Below, piece by piece: positions 33,122-41,715 of a stretch of 64,000 nt of DNA. Below the pieces are notes generated by a model. The model did no database searches. It was given only the letters and a program-made list of their open reading frames with translations, and was not told the DNA's origin. Both the position numbers and the translations under genes were made by a program. The stretch covers positions 2,281,501 through 2,345,500 of the forward strand of contig CCMO02000001.1 in NCBI GenBank assembly GCA_000751295.2. Reading direction: 5' to 3'. The DNA is from a bacterium YEK0313. GTDB taxonomy: Bacteria; Pseudomonadota; Alphaproteobacteria; Rhizobiales; Phreatobacteraceae. The first letter of the stretch is position 1. The number at the start of each line of letters is the position of its first letter.

Positions 33122-34225
33122 ATGCTGATGACCAATCCGCCATCCGCCGCCGACGTCAAGCTCGCGATCGAAGGCATCGCCAAGCGTTACGGCCCGACAG
33201 CCGCGCTCGAGCCGACGACGCTCGACGTCCGCCGCGGCGAATTCCTGACGCTGCTCGGGCCGTCCGGCTCGGGCAAGACGACCCTGCTCATGATGATCGC
33301 TGGCCTCGTCGAGCCTTCCGCCGGCCGCATCTGGCTGGAAGGCGAGGACATCACCGCCCGCCCGGCCTATCGGCGCGACATCGGCCTCGTCTTCCAGAAC
33401 TACGCGCTGTTCCCGCACCTGACCGTTGCCGAGAACGTCGCCTTTCCGCTGGAGATGCGGCGGCTACCGCGCGTGGAGATCGCCAGGGCCGTGGCCGAAG
33501 CGCTCGAACTGGTGCGCCTGCCGCATCTGGGCGCTCGCTATCCGCGCGAGCTTTCCGGCGGTCAGCAGCAGCGCGTCGCCTTCGCCCGCGCCATCGTGTT
33601 CAAGCCGCGCCTCGTGCTGATGGACGAGCCGCTGGGCGCGCTCGACAAGAAGCTGCGCGAGGAACTCAAGCTGGAGCTGCGCAAGCTGCACCGCGATCTC
33701 GGCGCGACCATCGTCTACGTCACTCACGACCAGGACGAGGCCATGCTGCTGTCCGACCGCATCTGCCTGATGGCCAATGCGCGCATCGCCCAGGTCGACG
33801 CGCCCTCCGATCTCTACAACCGCCCGCGCTCGCGGTTCGCCGCCGAATTCATCGGCGAGTCGAACATCCTGCCCGGCAGCCTGCGGCGCACGGCCGCCGG
33901 CGGCTGGCAGGTCGCCCTGGACGACGGGCCGGACCTTGCGTGTCTTCCGCCGGAGCAACTGGCCGAGGGCAGGGTGCCGGTGCTGATCCGCCCCGAGCGC
34001 ATCCGTCTGGCCCCGGCCGCGGCGGGAGAGGGGTTTGCCGCCACGGTCGAGACCGTGCTCGATCTCGGCGGCATCCGCCGCATCGGGCTCGCGACATCGG
34101 GAGGCTTGCGGTTCGAGGCGATCGCGCTCGGCAGCGCCACGGGTGGCTTTGCCGTCGGCGAAGCGGTCGCCTGCGCGGTCGCGCCGGCCGATGTCGTGCC
34201 GCTCGCGCCGGGAGCGGCGTCATGA
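33122..34225 (+). CDS. ABC ATPase, PotA type
   Basis: A 367-residue ATP-binding subunit. Walker A is GPSGSGKTT (about residue 45), Q-loop LVFQNYALFPHLTV, signature LSGGQQQRVAFARAI, Walker B LVLMDEPLGALD and switch His in VTHDQDEAM. The C-terminal 120 residues form the TOBE regulatory domain (VLIRPERIRL). Its stop overlaps the permease start by four bases. Confidence 0.95.
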   Translation: MLMTNPPSAADVKLAIEGIAKRYGPTAALEPTTLDVRRGEFLTLLGPSGSGKTTLLMMIAGLVEPSAGRIWLEGEDITARPAYRRDIGLVFQNYALFPHLTVAENVAFPLEMRRLPRVEIARAVAEALELVRLPHLGARYPRELSGGQQQRVAFARAIVFKPRLVLMDEPLGALDKKLREELKLELRKLHRDLGATIVYVTHDQDEAMLLSDRICLMANARIAQVDAPSDLYNRPRSRFAAEFIGESNILPGSLRRTAAGGWQVALDDGPDLACLPPEQLAEGRVPVLIRPERIRLAPAAAGEGFAATVETVLDLGGIRRIGLATSGGLRFEAIALGSATGGFAVGEAVACAVAPADVVPLAPGAAS

Positions 34226-35976
34226 CGACGACGATCCTGCGCCGGCGCGCGTCGACCGTCCTTCTCCTGCTGCCGGTCCTTGCCCTGCTCGGAGCCTTCT
34301 TCGTCTGGCCGGTGCTGGGCTTCCTCGCGCGCGGCTTCACCGGAGCGGCGGGGGGCTTCAGCGCCGAGCAGGCCGAGCGGCTGCTGGCGAGCGCCGCCTA
34401 TGGCCAGGTCATGTGGATGAGCATCGTCCTGTCCTTCTGGGTCACGCTCGCCGCCATCCTGATCGGCTATCCCGTCGCCTATCTCCTCGCGACCACCGAC
34501 AAGGCCAGCCGCTCCTATTGGGCGCTCTTCGTGCTGCTGCCGTTCTGGTCGAGCTTCCTCGTGCGCACCTTCGCCTGGATCGTCATCCTCGGCCGCAATG
34601 GTCCGGTCAACGCGCTGCTGACCGGCAGCGGTCTCGCCGAGCGCCAGCAGGACTTGCTCTACGGCTGGTTCGCCGTCGGTATCGGCATGACCAACGTGCT
34701 CACGCCGTTCGCCATTCTCACCATGCTCGGCGTGATGGAAGGCATCGACCGCCGTGTCGTGCGCGCCGCCGAGACGCTCGGTGCGCGCCCGGTCCAGGCC
34801 TTCTTCCGCGTCTACCTGCCGCTCTCCATGCCGGGCGTGACCGCGGCCGCCCTGATGGTGTTCATCACCGCGCTCGGCTTCTTCATCGCCCCGGCGCTGC
34901 TCGGCTCAGCGCGCCAGACCATGATCGCCCAGCTCGTCATCCAGCAGATCCTGGAACTGACGAACTGGCCGTTCGCCGCCGTGCTCTGCCTCATGCTGCT
35001 GGGGGCCGCCTTCGTCATCTTCGCGCTCTATGATCGCCTGGTCGGACTCTCGACCCTTTCGGGTGAGGTGCGGGCGGCCACCGCGCCGCGCTCGCGCCTT
35101 GCCGCTTGCGCGGCGGGCGCCGCGCGCGCACTGTTCGATGCGACCGGCGACGCGCTCGCCCGGCTGGCCGGCGTGGCCGGCGGCGAGGGCAGGGGTGGCG
35201 GCCAGGGCCGGGCGACCCGTTTCGCGGCCCTTGCCGTCGTCGTCTTCCTCGTCGCGCCGCTCGCCTTCCTGATGCCGGTCTCCCTGTCCGACCAGAGCTT
35301 CGTCGCCTGGCCGCCGCGCGGTCTGACCCTCAAATGGTATGGCGAGATCATCGCCTCGCCGCTCTGGACCGGCGCCGCAGGCCTCTCCTTCCTCGTCGCC
35401 TTCCTTACCGCCGGCCTGTGCTTCGCCGTCGTCGTGCCGGCCGCCTTCGCCTTCCTCCGGCTCACCGGCTGGACCGCCGCGACGCTCTTCGCGCTCATGG
35501 TCTCGCCGCTGATCGTGCCGCGCATGGTCGTGGCGGTGTCGCTGTTCTACCTCTATGCCCGGCTCGGCCTTGTCGGCTCGACGCTCGGGCTGGTCATCGG
35601 CCATGCGGTGATCGCCCTGCCGTTCTTCTTCATTGCCGTCGTCGCCGTGCTGAAGACCTATGACCGCCGCCTCGATCAGGCCGCGGCCTCGTTGGGCGCC
35701 TCGCCCTGGATCGTGGCACGGCGGGTGACGCTGCCGCTGATCGGCACCGGCCTGGTCTCGGCGGCCCTGTTCGCCTTCGTCGTGTCCTTCGACGAGCTCA
35801 ATGTCGCCCTGTTCGCCTCCGGCGGGCTCAACGCGACATTGCCCAAGCTGATGTGGGACGAGGCGACGCTGCGTTTCTCGCCCCTGCTCGCCGCGGCCTC
35901 AACCCTGGTCCTCATCGCCATGAGCGTCCTGGTGATCGCGGCACTCCAACTGCGCAAGCCTGCAACGGAAGCCTGA
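34222..35976 (+). CDS. Fused PotB-PotC ABC permease (two permease domains in one chain)
   Basis: A 584-residue protein in which two complete ABC permease domains are joined. The first (residues 1-275) carries the PotB-type coupling loop AAETLGARPVQAFFRVYLPL; the second (about 330-580) carries the PotC-type loop QAAASLGASPWIVARRVTLP. A 50-residue Ala/Gly-rich linker with little hydrophobicity joins them (about residues 283-335). In most related systems PotB and PotC are separate genes; here one frame runs through with no stop. It overlaps the PotA-type stop (ATGA) and is followed two bases later by the enoyl-CoA hydratase. Confidence 0.9.
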   Translation: MTTTILRRRASTVLLLLPVLALLGAFFVWPVLGFLARGFTGAAGGFSAEQAERLLASAAYGQVMWMSIVLSFWVTLAAILIGYPVAYLLATTDKASRSYWALFVLLPFWSSFLVRTFAWIVILGRNGPVNALLTGSGLAERQQDLLYGWFAVGIGMTNVLTPFAILTMLGVMEGIDRRVVRAAETLGARPVQAFFRVYLPLSMPGVTAAALMVFITALGFFIAPALLGSARQTMIAQLVIQQILELTNWPFAAVLCLMLLGAAFVIFALYDRLVGLSTLSGEVRAATAPRSRLAACAAGAARALFDATGDALARLAGVAGGEGRGGGQGRATRFAALAVVVFLVAPLAFLMPVSLSDQSFVAWPPRGLTLKWYGEIIASPLWTGAAGLSFLVAFLTAGLCFAVVVPAAFAFLRLTGWTAATLFALMVSPLIVPRMVVAVSLFYLYARLGLVGSTLGLVIGHAVIALPFFFIAVVAVLKTYDRRLDQAAASLGASPWIVARRVTLPLIGTGLVSAALFAFVVSFDELNVALFASGGLNATLPKLMWDEATLRFSPLLAAASTLVLIAMSVLVIAALQLRKPATEA

Positions 35977-35978
35977 AC

Positions 35979-36785
35979 ATGCCCCTGCATTATGCCAAGG
36001 ACGGCCCGATCGCGACCTTCACCATCGACAATGGCAAGGTGAACGTCTTCACGCCCGAGATGCACCGCGAGCTCCATGCGGCGCTGCAGGATTTCGCCGC
36101 CGATCCTGCCGTTCGCGTCGGCATCATGACGGGAGCCGCCGGCCGCTCGTTCTGCGCCGGCGACGACATCAAGACGCCGCTGCCGGAGCTCGCCCCGCAC
36201 GAGGCCCTGGAGGCGCATTTCTCTCCCCATGGACACGAGGCGCGCATCGGGCTCACCCGCCCCGGCTGGGAGCAGGACGTCATGCGGCTGCGCCGGTTGA
36301 AGCCGATCATCGGCGCGGTCGACGGCTATTGCCTCGGGCAGGGGCTGATCTACCTGCTGCTGCTGACCGACATCCGGCTGGCGACTCCCGAGGCGGAGTT
36401 CGGCTTCCCCGAAATCGCCTACGGCATGGCGGGGGCCGGCGGCATGACCCGCCTGACCGCCCTGGTGCCGCAGGCGCTCGCCATGGAAATGCTGCTGCTC
36501 GGCGAGCGCATCGGCGCGGCGCGCGCGCTCGACGTGCATCTCATCAACCGCGTCGTGGAGCGGCCCGACCTGATGGCCGCAGCGCGGGCCATGGCCGAGC
36601 GCATTGCCGGCCATCCGCCGGTCGCGGTGCGCCTCGAAATGGAAGTGGCCCAGCGTGCGCTCGACATGACGCGCGAACAGGCGATGGATTATGCCGGCAC
36701 GCTGTTCCGCTTCCAGCGCGTCGCCTATCAGGGCTATGGGGCCGGTACCGGCTTCTTCCGCAGTACAGGCGAGGCCGCAGAATGA
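35979..36785 (+). CDS. Enoyl-CoA hydratase/isomerase family protein
   Basis: A 268-residue crotonase-fold enzyme acting on acyl-CoA thioesters. Oxyanion-hole regions are GRSFCAGDDIKTPL (about residue 60) and AVDGYCLGQGLIYLLLLTDI (about residue 115); FGFPEIAYGMAGAGG follows. The catalytic glutamate is expected in or near GFPEIAYG. It shares the operon with the importer and its stop overlaps the start of the CoA ligase, so it probably processes the imported compound after CoA activation. Confidence 0.92.
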   Translation: MPLHYAKDGPIATFTIDNGKVNVFTPEMHRELHAALQDFAADPAVRVGIMTGAAGRSFCAGDDIKTPLPELAPHEALEAHFSPHGHEARIGLTRPGWEQDVMRLRRLKPIIGAVDGYCLGQGLIYLLLLTDIRLATPEAEFGFPEIAYGMAGAGGMTRLTALVPQALAMEMLLLGERIGAARALDVHLINRVVERPDLMAAARAMAERIAGHPPVAVRLEMEVAQRALDMTREQAMDYAGTLFRFQRVAYQGYGAGTGFFRSTGEAAE

Positions 36786-38419
36786 CCAGGATCGATCCTG
36801 CCAAGGTGGCGGCCGCGAAGGCGCGGACGCGCGCGCTGGAGGCCGAATACGAAGCCACCACGATCGGCGCTTTCGTCACGCGGCGCTGCCGGGAACTCGG
36901 CGATGCCCCGGCGATCGACGTCTTCGATCGCGGCGAGCGCATGACCTATGCCGAGGTCGAGCGCGCGACCAACCGCGTCGGCCATGCGCTGCGCGGGCTC
37001 GGGCTCGCCAAGGGCGACCGGGTCGCCATCATGCTGCCGAACCGCATCGCCTATCCATTGACCTGGCTCGCGCTTGCCAAGATCGGCGCCGTGCACGTGC
37101 CGGTGAACACTCGCTACACGCCGCGCGAGATCGACTATGTGCTGCGCGATTCCGGGGCCCGGGCCATGGTCATCGACCGTCAGTTCCTGGACGTTTTCCT
37201 GGCGATGGAGACGCGGCCGGAAGCCCTGGCGGATGCACGGGTCGTGGTCGTCGACGGCGCTGCGCCGGCCGGCATGGCCGCCTTCGAGGCGCTGGTCGCC
37301 GCTGCGCCGGAGACCTCCTGTCTCGACGGAACGGTGACGCCGGACGATCTCGCCAATCTCCAATATACCTCCGGAACGACCGGATTTCCCAAAGGCTGCA
37401 TGCTCAGCCACGACTACTGGATGATCCTGTCGTTCACCGCCATGCATTGGGACCACATGCCGGCCCGGCGGCTGCTCAGCGCCCAGCCGTTCTTCTACAT
37501 GGATCCGCAATGGCATCTCCTGAAGACGTTCCGCCTCGGCGGCACGCTGTTCCTGGCGCCGCAGCTTTCCGCCTCGCGCTATATCGGCTGGGTCAAGCGG
37601 CTTCGCGTCGACTGGTGCCAGTTTCCGCTGCTGGCGACCCGCCAGCCCGAGACCACCGATGATCGCGACACCGCGCTGAGGCAGGTCGCGGCCTTCGGCT
37701 GGGACAGCGAAACCTGCCGCGCCTTCAAGCGCCGGTTCGGCGTCATGGCGCGCGAAGCCTTCGGCATGACCGAGATCGGGCTGGGCACCTGGATGCCGCC
37801 GGAACTGGAGGAGATGTACGATTCCGCCTCCGTCGGCTTCGACGGGCCGTTCCGCGAGACCAGCGTGCGCAACGCGGCGGGCGAGCCGGTGGTGCCCGGC
37901 GAGCGCGGCGAATTGTGGGTGCGCGGCCGCTCGATCCTGAAGGGCTATTGGAACAAGCCGGAAGCCAATGCCGAGGTTTTCCGCGACGGCGGCTGGTTCC
38001 GCACCGGTGACGTGTTCGAGGTGGACGAGCACGGCTTCCTATGGCTCGTCGGGCGCATCAAGGACATGATCCGCCGCTCGTCGGAAAATATCGCGGCGCG
38101 CGAGGTCGAGGCCGTGGTGCGCGAGCTGCCGGAGGTCGAGGATTGCGCCGCCGTGCCCGTGCCGGACGCGCGGCGCGGCGAGGAGGTCAAGATCTACGTG
38201 CAGCTCAAGGCGGGACTCGGTCCGGAACACCTGCCGTTCGAGCGCCTCAGGGATCATTGCCGGAGCGGCCTCGCGGCCTTCAAGGTGCCGCGCTACTACG
38301 CCTATGTCGATGGCTTCCCGCGCACCGTGTCCAACAAGATCGAGAAGCGCAATCTCGTCGCCGGCGTCGAGGATCTGAGGCGCGGCGCGTGGGATGCCGA
38401 GGAGGGCTTGACGCACTGA
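36782..38419 (+). CDS. AMP-forming acyl-CoA ligase
   Basis: A 545-residue member of the ANL superfamily, activating a carboxylic acid to its CoA ester with ATP. The phosphate loop is YTSGTTGFPKGCMLSH (about residue 195), REAFGMTEIGLG lies in the middle, and GWFRTGDVFEVDEHGFLWLV with GRIKDMIRRSSENI forms the hinge to the C-terminal domain; the final catalytic Lys is in VSNKIEKRNL. It resembles the CaiC (crotonobetaine/carnitine CoA ligase) branch. Its ATG overlaps the hydratase stop. Import, activation and hydration thus appear in one TetR-controlled operon. Confidence 0.92.
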   Translation: MTRIDPAKVAAAKARTRALEAEYEATTIGAFVTRRCRELGDAPAIDVFDRGERMTYAEVERATNRVGHALRGLGLAKGDRVAIMLPNRIAYPLTWLALAKIGAVHVPVNTRYTPREIDYVLRDSGARAMVIDRQFLDVFLAMETRPEALADARVVVVDGAAPAGMAAFEALVAAAPETSCLDGTVTPDDLANLQYTSGTTGFPKGCMLSHDYWMILSFTAMHWDHMPARRLLSAQPFFYMDPQWHLLKTFRLGGTLFLAPQLSASRYIGWVKRLRVDWCQFPLLATRQPETTDDRDTALRQVAAFGWDSETCRAFKRRFGVMAREAFGMTEIGLGTWMPPELEEMYDSASVGFDGPFRETSVRNAAGEPVVPGERGELWVRGRSILKGYWNKPEANAEVFRDGGWFRTGDVFEVDEHGFLWLVGRIKDMIRRSSENIAAREVEAVVRELPEVEDCAAVPVPDARRGEEVKIYVQLKAGLGPEHLPFERLRDHCRSGLAAFKVPRYYAYVDGFPRTVSNKIEKRNLVAGVEDLRRGAWDAEEGLTH

Positions 38420-38456
38420 CGCACTGACGCGCGCGGGCGCGCCGGGCGTCCTGCCG

Positions 38457-39014
38457 CTAGTGCGGCGCAGCCAGCCAGGACACCCGGGCGATCGTCTCCT
38501 CGGCGAGGTCGGCGGGCGTCCGCCCGTCTGTCTCGATCACGAGGCGGGTTCCCGCAGCCTCGCCGGCAAGCCGGCGGGCCTGGCGCAGCGAGCGTTCGGC
38601 CTGGACGTCCTTGCCCGGCCCGATCTCGCGCCGGTCGAGCCGCTCCATCAGCGCGGCTTCGCTCGCCTTCAGGGCGATGACCGTGACCAGGGCACCGGGA
38701 ATGGCCGCGCCGATCCAGCCGAGATCGTTTTCAAGGTGGAGCATCACGCCCGACAGGATCAGCTTGTCGTGACCGAGCGCCCGATAGGTGCGCCAGAGCG
38801 CGGCGAGATTGATGGCGCTGACGTCGCGCGTGCGAGGCTCCATCAAGGCGAGCGCGTCAGGCGTGGGTTTCGGAAAGACCCGGTCGAGCTCGTCGGTCTC
38901 GATCGCCGCATGGGCGATGCCGAGGGCAGCCAGCCGGTCGCCTATCGCCCATGACAGGGTGGATTTGCCGATCCCGGCCGGGCCAGTGATGAGCAGGATG
39001 TGCGGGCGACCCAT
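38457..39014 (-). CDS. P-loop kinase-like ATPase
   Basis: A 185-residue nucleotide-binding protein. Walker A is GPAGIGKST at residues 11-19, DELDRVFPKP holds likely magnesium or substrate acids, and a basic LMERLDRREIG lid region follows near residue 125. This is the pattern of small adenylyl-sulfate, gluconate or chloramphenicol-phosphotransferase-like kinases; the substrate is not evident. It begins three bases after the TetR gene's stop and is presumably co-transcribed with it. Confidence 0.8.
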   Translation of the reverse strand: MGRPHILLITGPAGIGKSTLSWAIGDRLAALGIAHAAIETDELDRVFPKPTPDALALMEPRTRDVSAINLAALWRTYRALGHDKLILSGVMLHLENDLGWIGAAIPGALVTVIALKASEAALMERLDRREIGPGKDVQAERSLRQARRLAGEAAGTRLVIETDGRTPADLAEETIARVSWLAAPH

Positions 39015-39017
39015 GAC

Positions 39018-39776
39018 TCAGGAGCCGCCGCCCGCGGTCGCGCGTGCCCTGGCCTTGGCCCTGGGCGCGACCTTGGCGGCGATCCGCGCCGCCTTTTCCC
39101 CTGTAGACGCAGCCTCGCGTCGGGCGCCGGCCGCTTTCGCGCTGGCGGTTTCGACGCAGCTCTCGGCGAGCGTGATCCAGGCCTCCAGAAGCCTGTCGTT
39201 CACCGTGTCGTCCAGATTGAAACTGGCATGGATCGCCATGCCGCGCAGCACGCTGAGATTGAGGTGGAAGAAGTTCTCGCGCCCGATCGCCGGGCCGAGT
39301 GCGCCCATGTCGTCGTAGCCGACCACATAGGCCCAGAGCGCGTCGCGCTTCTTGACCCAGACCGACAGAACGGATCTCAGCCGCTCCTGCAGCACGGCGT
39401 CGCTGCGGGCGGCCATCATCAGCTCGATGCAGGCGACATAGGTCGGTTTCTGGAAGACGTCGTACCAGAGGTGCCGGAGATAATCGGCAAAGGGGATCGG
39501 CGTGTCGTAGCGGGCGACGAAGGCCATCCGCTCGCGCTCCCATTCGGTGAGCAGGTGCTCGAAGCTGCCGACCAGCATGTCGACCTTGCTGGGGAAATGG
39601 TGCGAAAGGGCGCCCCGCGAGGCGCGGGCCCGCTGCGCCACCAGCCCCGTCGACAAGCGATCGTAACCGACCTCGCAGAGCGTCTCGAGCACCGCCTGGG
39701 CGAGCCTCAGCCGCATCGAGGCGGTGCGCTCGGCCTGGGTACGCCTGATCCGTTTCTGCGGCTTCACGTCGCTCAT
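39018..39776 (-). CDS. TetR-family transcriptional regulator
   Basis: A 252-residue TetR regulator. The DNA-binding domain (about residues 20-70) reads LSTGLVAQRARASRGALSHH followed by FPSKVDMLVGSF. The ligand domain is helical. An Ala/Lys/Arg-rich tail (about residues 210-252: AARIAAKVAPRAKARARA) is unusual for the family and could give extra DNA affinity. It lies between two importer operons and is followed by the kinase-like gene. A large hairpin upstream separates it from the next operon, so it should have its own promoter. Confidence 0.92.
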   Translation of the reverse strand: MSDVKPQKRIRRTQAERTASMRLRLAQAVLETLCEVGYDRLSTGLVAQRARASRGALSHHFPSKVDMLVGSFEHLLTEWERERMAFVARYDTPIPFADYLRHLWYDVFQKPTYVACIELMMAARSDAVLQERLRSVLSVWVKKRDALWAYVVGYDDMGALGPAIGRENFFHLNLSVLRGMAIHASFNLDDTVNDRLLEAWITLAESCVETASAKAAGARREAASTGEKAARIAAKVAPRAKARARATAGGGS

Positions 39777-39792
39777 GTCTCGTCCTGGTTCA

Positions 39793-39837
39793 CCTCCGGC
39801 CCTTCACCGTTTCGATGAAACGATGAAGGGCCGGAGG
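39793..39837. terminator. Large hairpin, probable terminator of the second polyamine-type operon
   Basis: CCTCCGGCCCTTCA at 39793-39806 pairs perfectly with TGAAGGGCCGGAGG at 39824-39837. Inside, after one mismatch, CGTTTC and GAAACG form a further six pairs around a 3-base loop. It stands 57 bases beyond the stop of the minus-strand GAF gene. There is no long T run, so termination efficiency is uncertain. Confidence 0.65.
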
Positions 39838-39893
39838 CTGTTGTCTTGACGCCTCGCGCGAACCGGTAGCCGCTTCGCTCGAAGACGCTGTCG

Positions 39894-40439
39894 TCACGCG
39901 CGGCTGACGATCTCCATCAGGGCTGGCACCGTCATTTGCGCGAAGGCGGAAAGGGCGAGCATGTCGTCCTCGCGATACCATTCGGCCTGATGCAGAAGGT
40001 TGAGCGAGCCGATCGTCCGGCCGTTCCAGCGCACGGGATAGTTCACCGCGCTCTCGCAGCCAAGCGAGCGGATCAGCTCATGGTCGAAAAAGGCGCGCTT
40101 GACGTCGTCGTAGGTGCGGCAGATGCGCGGCCGCCCGGCCAGCACTACTTCCTGGAAGAACTCGCCCTGGCGGACCAGCGGCTTGGCGCCGCCGGTCGGA
40201 TAGGGGCCGGGCTGGTTGGTGTAGAAGCGCTGATTCTCGTTTTTCGCCCAGTTGATGACGAGCACGGTGAAGAGCTTGTGCCCGATCGCCGCCGCCAGCG
40301 CCTTGTCGAGCGCGGCGAGGCTCGCCTCCGGCTGGCCTTCGGCGCGGCTCGCGGTCGCCACGTCGATCAGATGGGGCAGAGCCGGCGCGAGCGCCCGGCG
40401 GCTGAAACGCGATGCGGCGGCGGTTCCCCGATCCGGCAT
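39894..40439 (-). CDS. GAF-domain protein
   Basis: A 181-residue protein consisting essentially of one GAF domain (about residues 40-180): KLFTVLVINWAKNENQRFYT, then a cleft region, then AVNYPVRWNGRTIGSLNLLH, which is the conserved GAF core strand. GAF domains bind small ligands. There is no output domain, so it may be a ligand-binding subunit or a degraded regulator. It lies 13 bases after the M24 protein and closes the importer operon. ATG at 40439 is preferred over one 12 codons upstream. Confidence 0.8.
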   Translation of the reverse strand: MPDRGTAAASRFSRRALAPALPHLIDVATASRAEGQPEASLAALDKALAAAIGHKLFTVLVINWAKNENQRFYTNQPGPYPTGGAKPLVRQGEFFQEVVLAGRPRICRTYDDVKRAFFDHELIRSLGCESAVNYPVRWNGRTIGSLNLLHQAEWYREDDMLALSAFAQMTVPALMEIVSRA

Positions 40440-40452
40440 GGTGTCCTCCTGT

Positions 40453-41643
40453 TCAGTGGATGGTCTGGCTGGCAAGGTCCTTCGGCGCCTTGGTCAGCAC
40501 TTCGGGCGTCTTGCCGGCGACGACGGTATCGTCCTGGCGGAAGCCGCCGAGGCCCCATTCATAGATGCCGGGTTCGGCGGAATAGATCTCGCCCGCGATC
40601 AGCGGCCGGGTGTTGAACGCCATGTCCTCCGGGAACTCGTGGCCGAGCGTGCCCATGCCGTGGCCGGTGCGATGGAGGATGAGCTCGGCGACGCCCTCGC
40701 GCTCGAACACCGCCTGCGCGGCGGCGTCGATGGAGCAGACCGGCTTGCCAGCGACGACCGCTTCGCATGCCGCCTCATTGGCGGCGCGGGCGGCCTCGAA
40801 CAGCTTCACCTGACGCTGGGACGGCTTGCCGCAGAACCAGGTGCGCTCGTTCTCCACCACCAGGCCATTGACACGCGGAATGACGATGTTGACGAGGCCA
40901 TGGCCTTCCTCGATGCGTGCGCCAGAGGAGCGGCCATCGCCATGCGGAGCGCAGCTCGCCGGTCCCGAAAGCGTCCAGCAGCGCAGAATCTCCAGCGCTT
41001 CGCCGGGGAAGCGCCTGGCCGATTCCTCGGCCATCAGCGCTGCCATGGACATGTCGAGCTCCTGGACCAAGCGGCCCGGCCGGATGTTCTCGCGGTAGCG
41101 GTCCTGGACCCAGTCGGTGAGGGCGGCGATTTCGCGCATCAGCTGGATCTCCTCGGCATGCTTGACCCAGCGCAGGCGCCGGCACTCGGCGGTTGCCGCT
41201 TCCAGCTTCAGGTGCGGCAGGAGGCTCGCGGCCTTGGCGAGCGGACCGGTGACCGCATCGGCGCCGATGCGGGCCCGGCCGAGCCCAGCGCCCTTCAGCT
41301 TTTCGGCCACCATGTCGGCCCACTGGCCGAGCACCGGCAGGCGGGCGCCGACGCGCGGATGTTCGGAGTAGAATGCGGCGTCCGAGACCCACAGATGCTG
41401 CGCCTCGCGGGTGAAGCGCCAGTGATTGGTGGAGAGTTCGTTGAGGATCGCGAAGGGTTCGCCGTTGCGCGGCACGATGCAGACGATCGGCCGTTCCCAG
41501 ACCTGCACGTCGGTCGCGAAGTTGGTGACGAACTGGAAGAAGTCGGCCTGGGTGAAGGCAAGGGCGTCATAGCCCTCGCGATCCATCATGTCGCGCATCA
41601 GCGTGAAGCGATAGTCGCGGATGGCTGTGCCGAGAAAGGCCAT
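40453..41643 (-). CDS. M24-family (creatinase/prolidase fold) protein with lost metal ligands
   Basis: A 396-residue pita-bread-fold protein with the creatinase N-terminal domain (about residues 1-165) and catalytic domain after it. HRTGHGMGTLGHEFPE keeps the conserved histidine and SAEPGIYEWGLGGF keeps the first glutamate. But the two aspartates of the metal site align to Ile and Glu in VNIVIPRVNGLVVENERTWF, and the last glutamate is Asp (FRQDDTVV). Three of five ligands of true metallopeptidases are thus changed, as in creatinase, which needs no metal. A C-N hydrolase acting on the imported amine is likely; peptidase activity is doubtful. It follows the permease gene in the operon. Confidence 0.85.
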   Translation of the reverse strand: MAFLGTAIRDYRFTLMRDMMDREGYDALAFTQADFFQFVTNFATDVQVWERPIVCIVPRNGEPFAILNELSTNHWRFTREAQHLWVSDAAFYSEHPRVGARLPVLGQWADMVAEKLKGAGLGRARIGADAVTGPLAKAASLLPHLKLEAATAECRRLRWVKHAEEIQLMREIAALTDWVQDRYRENIRPGRLVQELDMSMAALMAEESARRFPGEALEILRCWTLSGPASCAPHGDGRSSGARIEEGHGLVNIVIPRVNGLVVENERTWFCGKPSQRQVKLFEAARAANEAACEAVVAGKPVCSIDAAAQAVFEREGVAELILHRTGHGMGTLGHEFPEDMAFNTRPLIAGEIYSAEPGIYEWGLGGFRQDDTVVAGKTPEVLTKAPKDLASQTIH

Positions 41644-41715
41644 GGTTGTTTCCTCTATGCTTGGCGCGTGGTCGTTGAGGCGGGCAGGGGGCGGAGCCGC
41701 ATCGCTGGCCTCCCG

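Noticed and set aside
39018..39776. TetR gene as regulator of the M24/PotABCD operon
   Set aside because: It is on the same strand, downstream and separated by a strong hairpin, and no operator-like dyad was found at the promoter of that operon.
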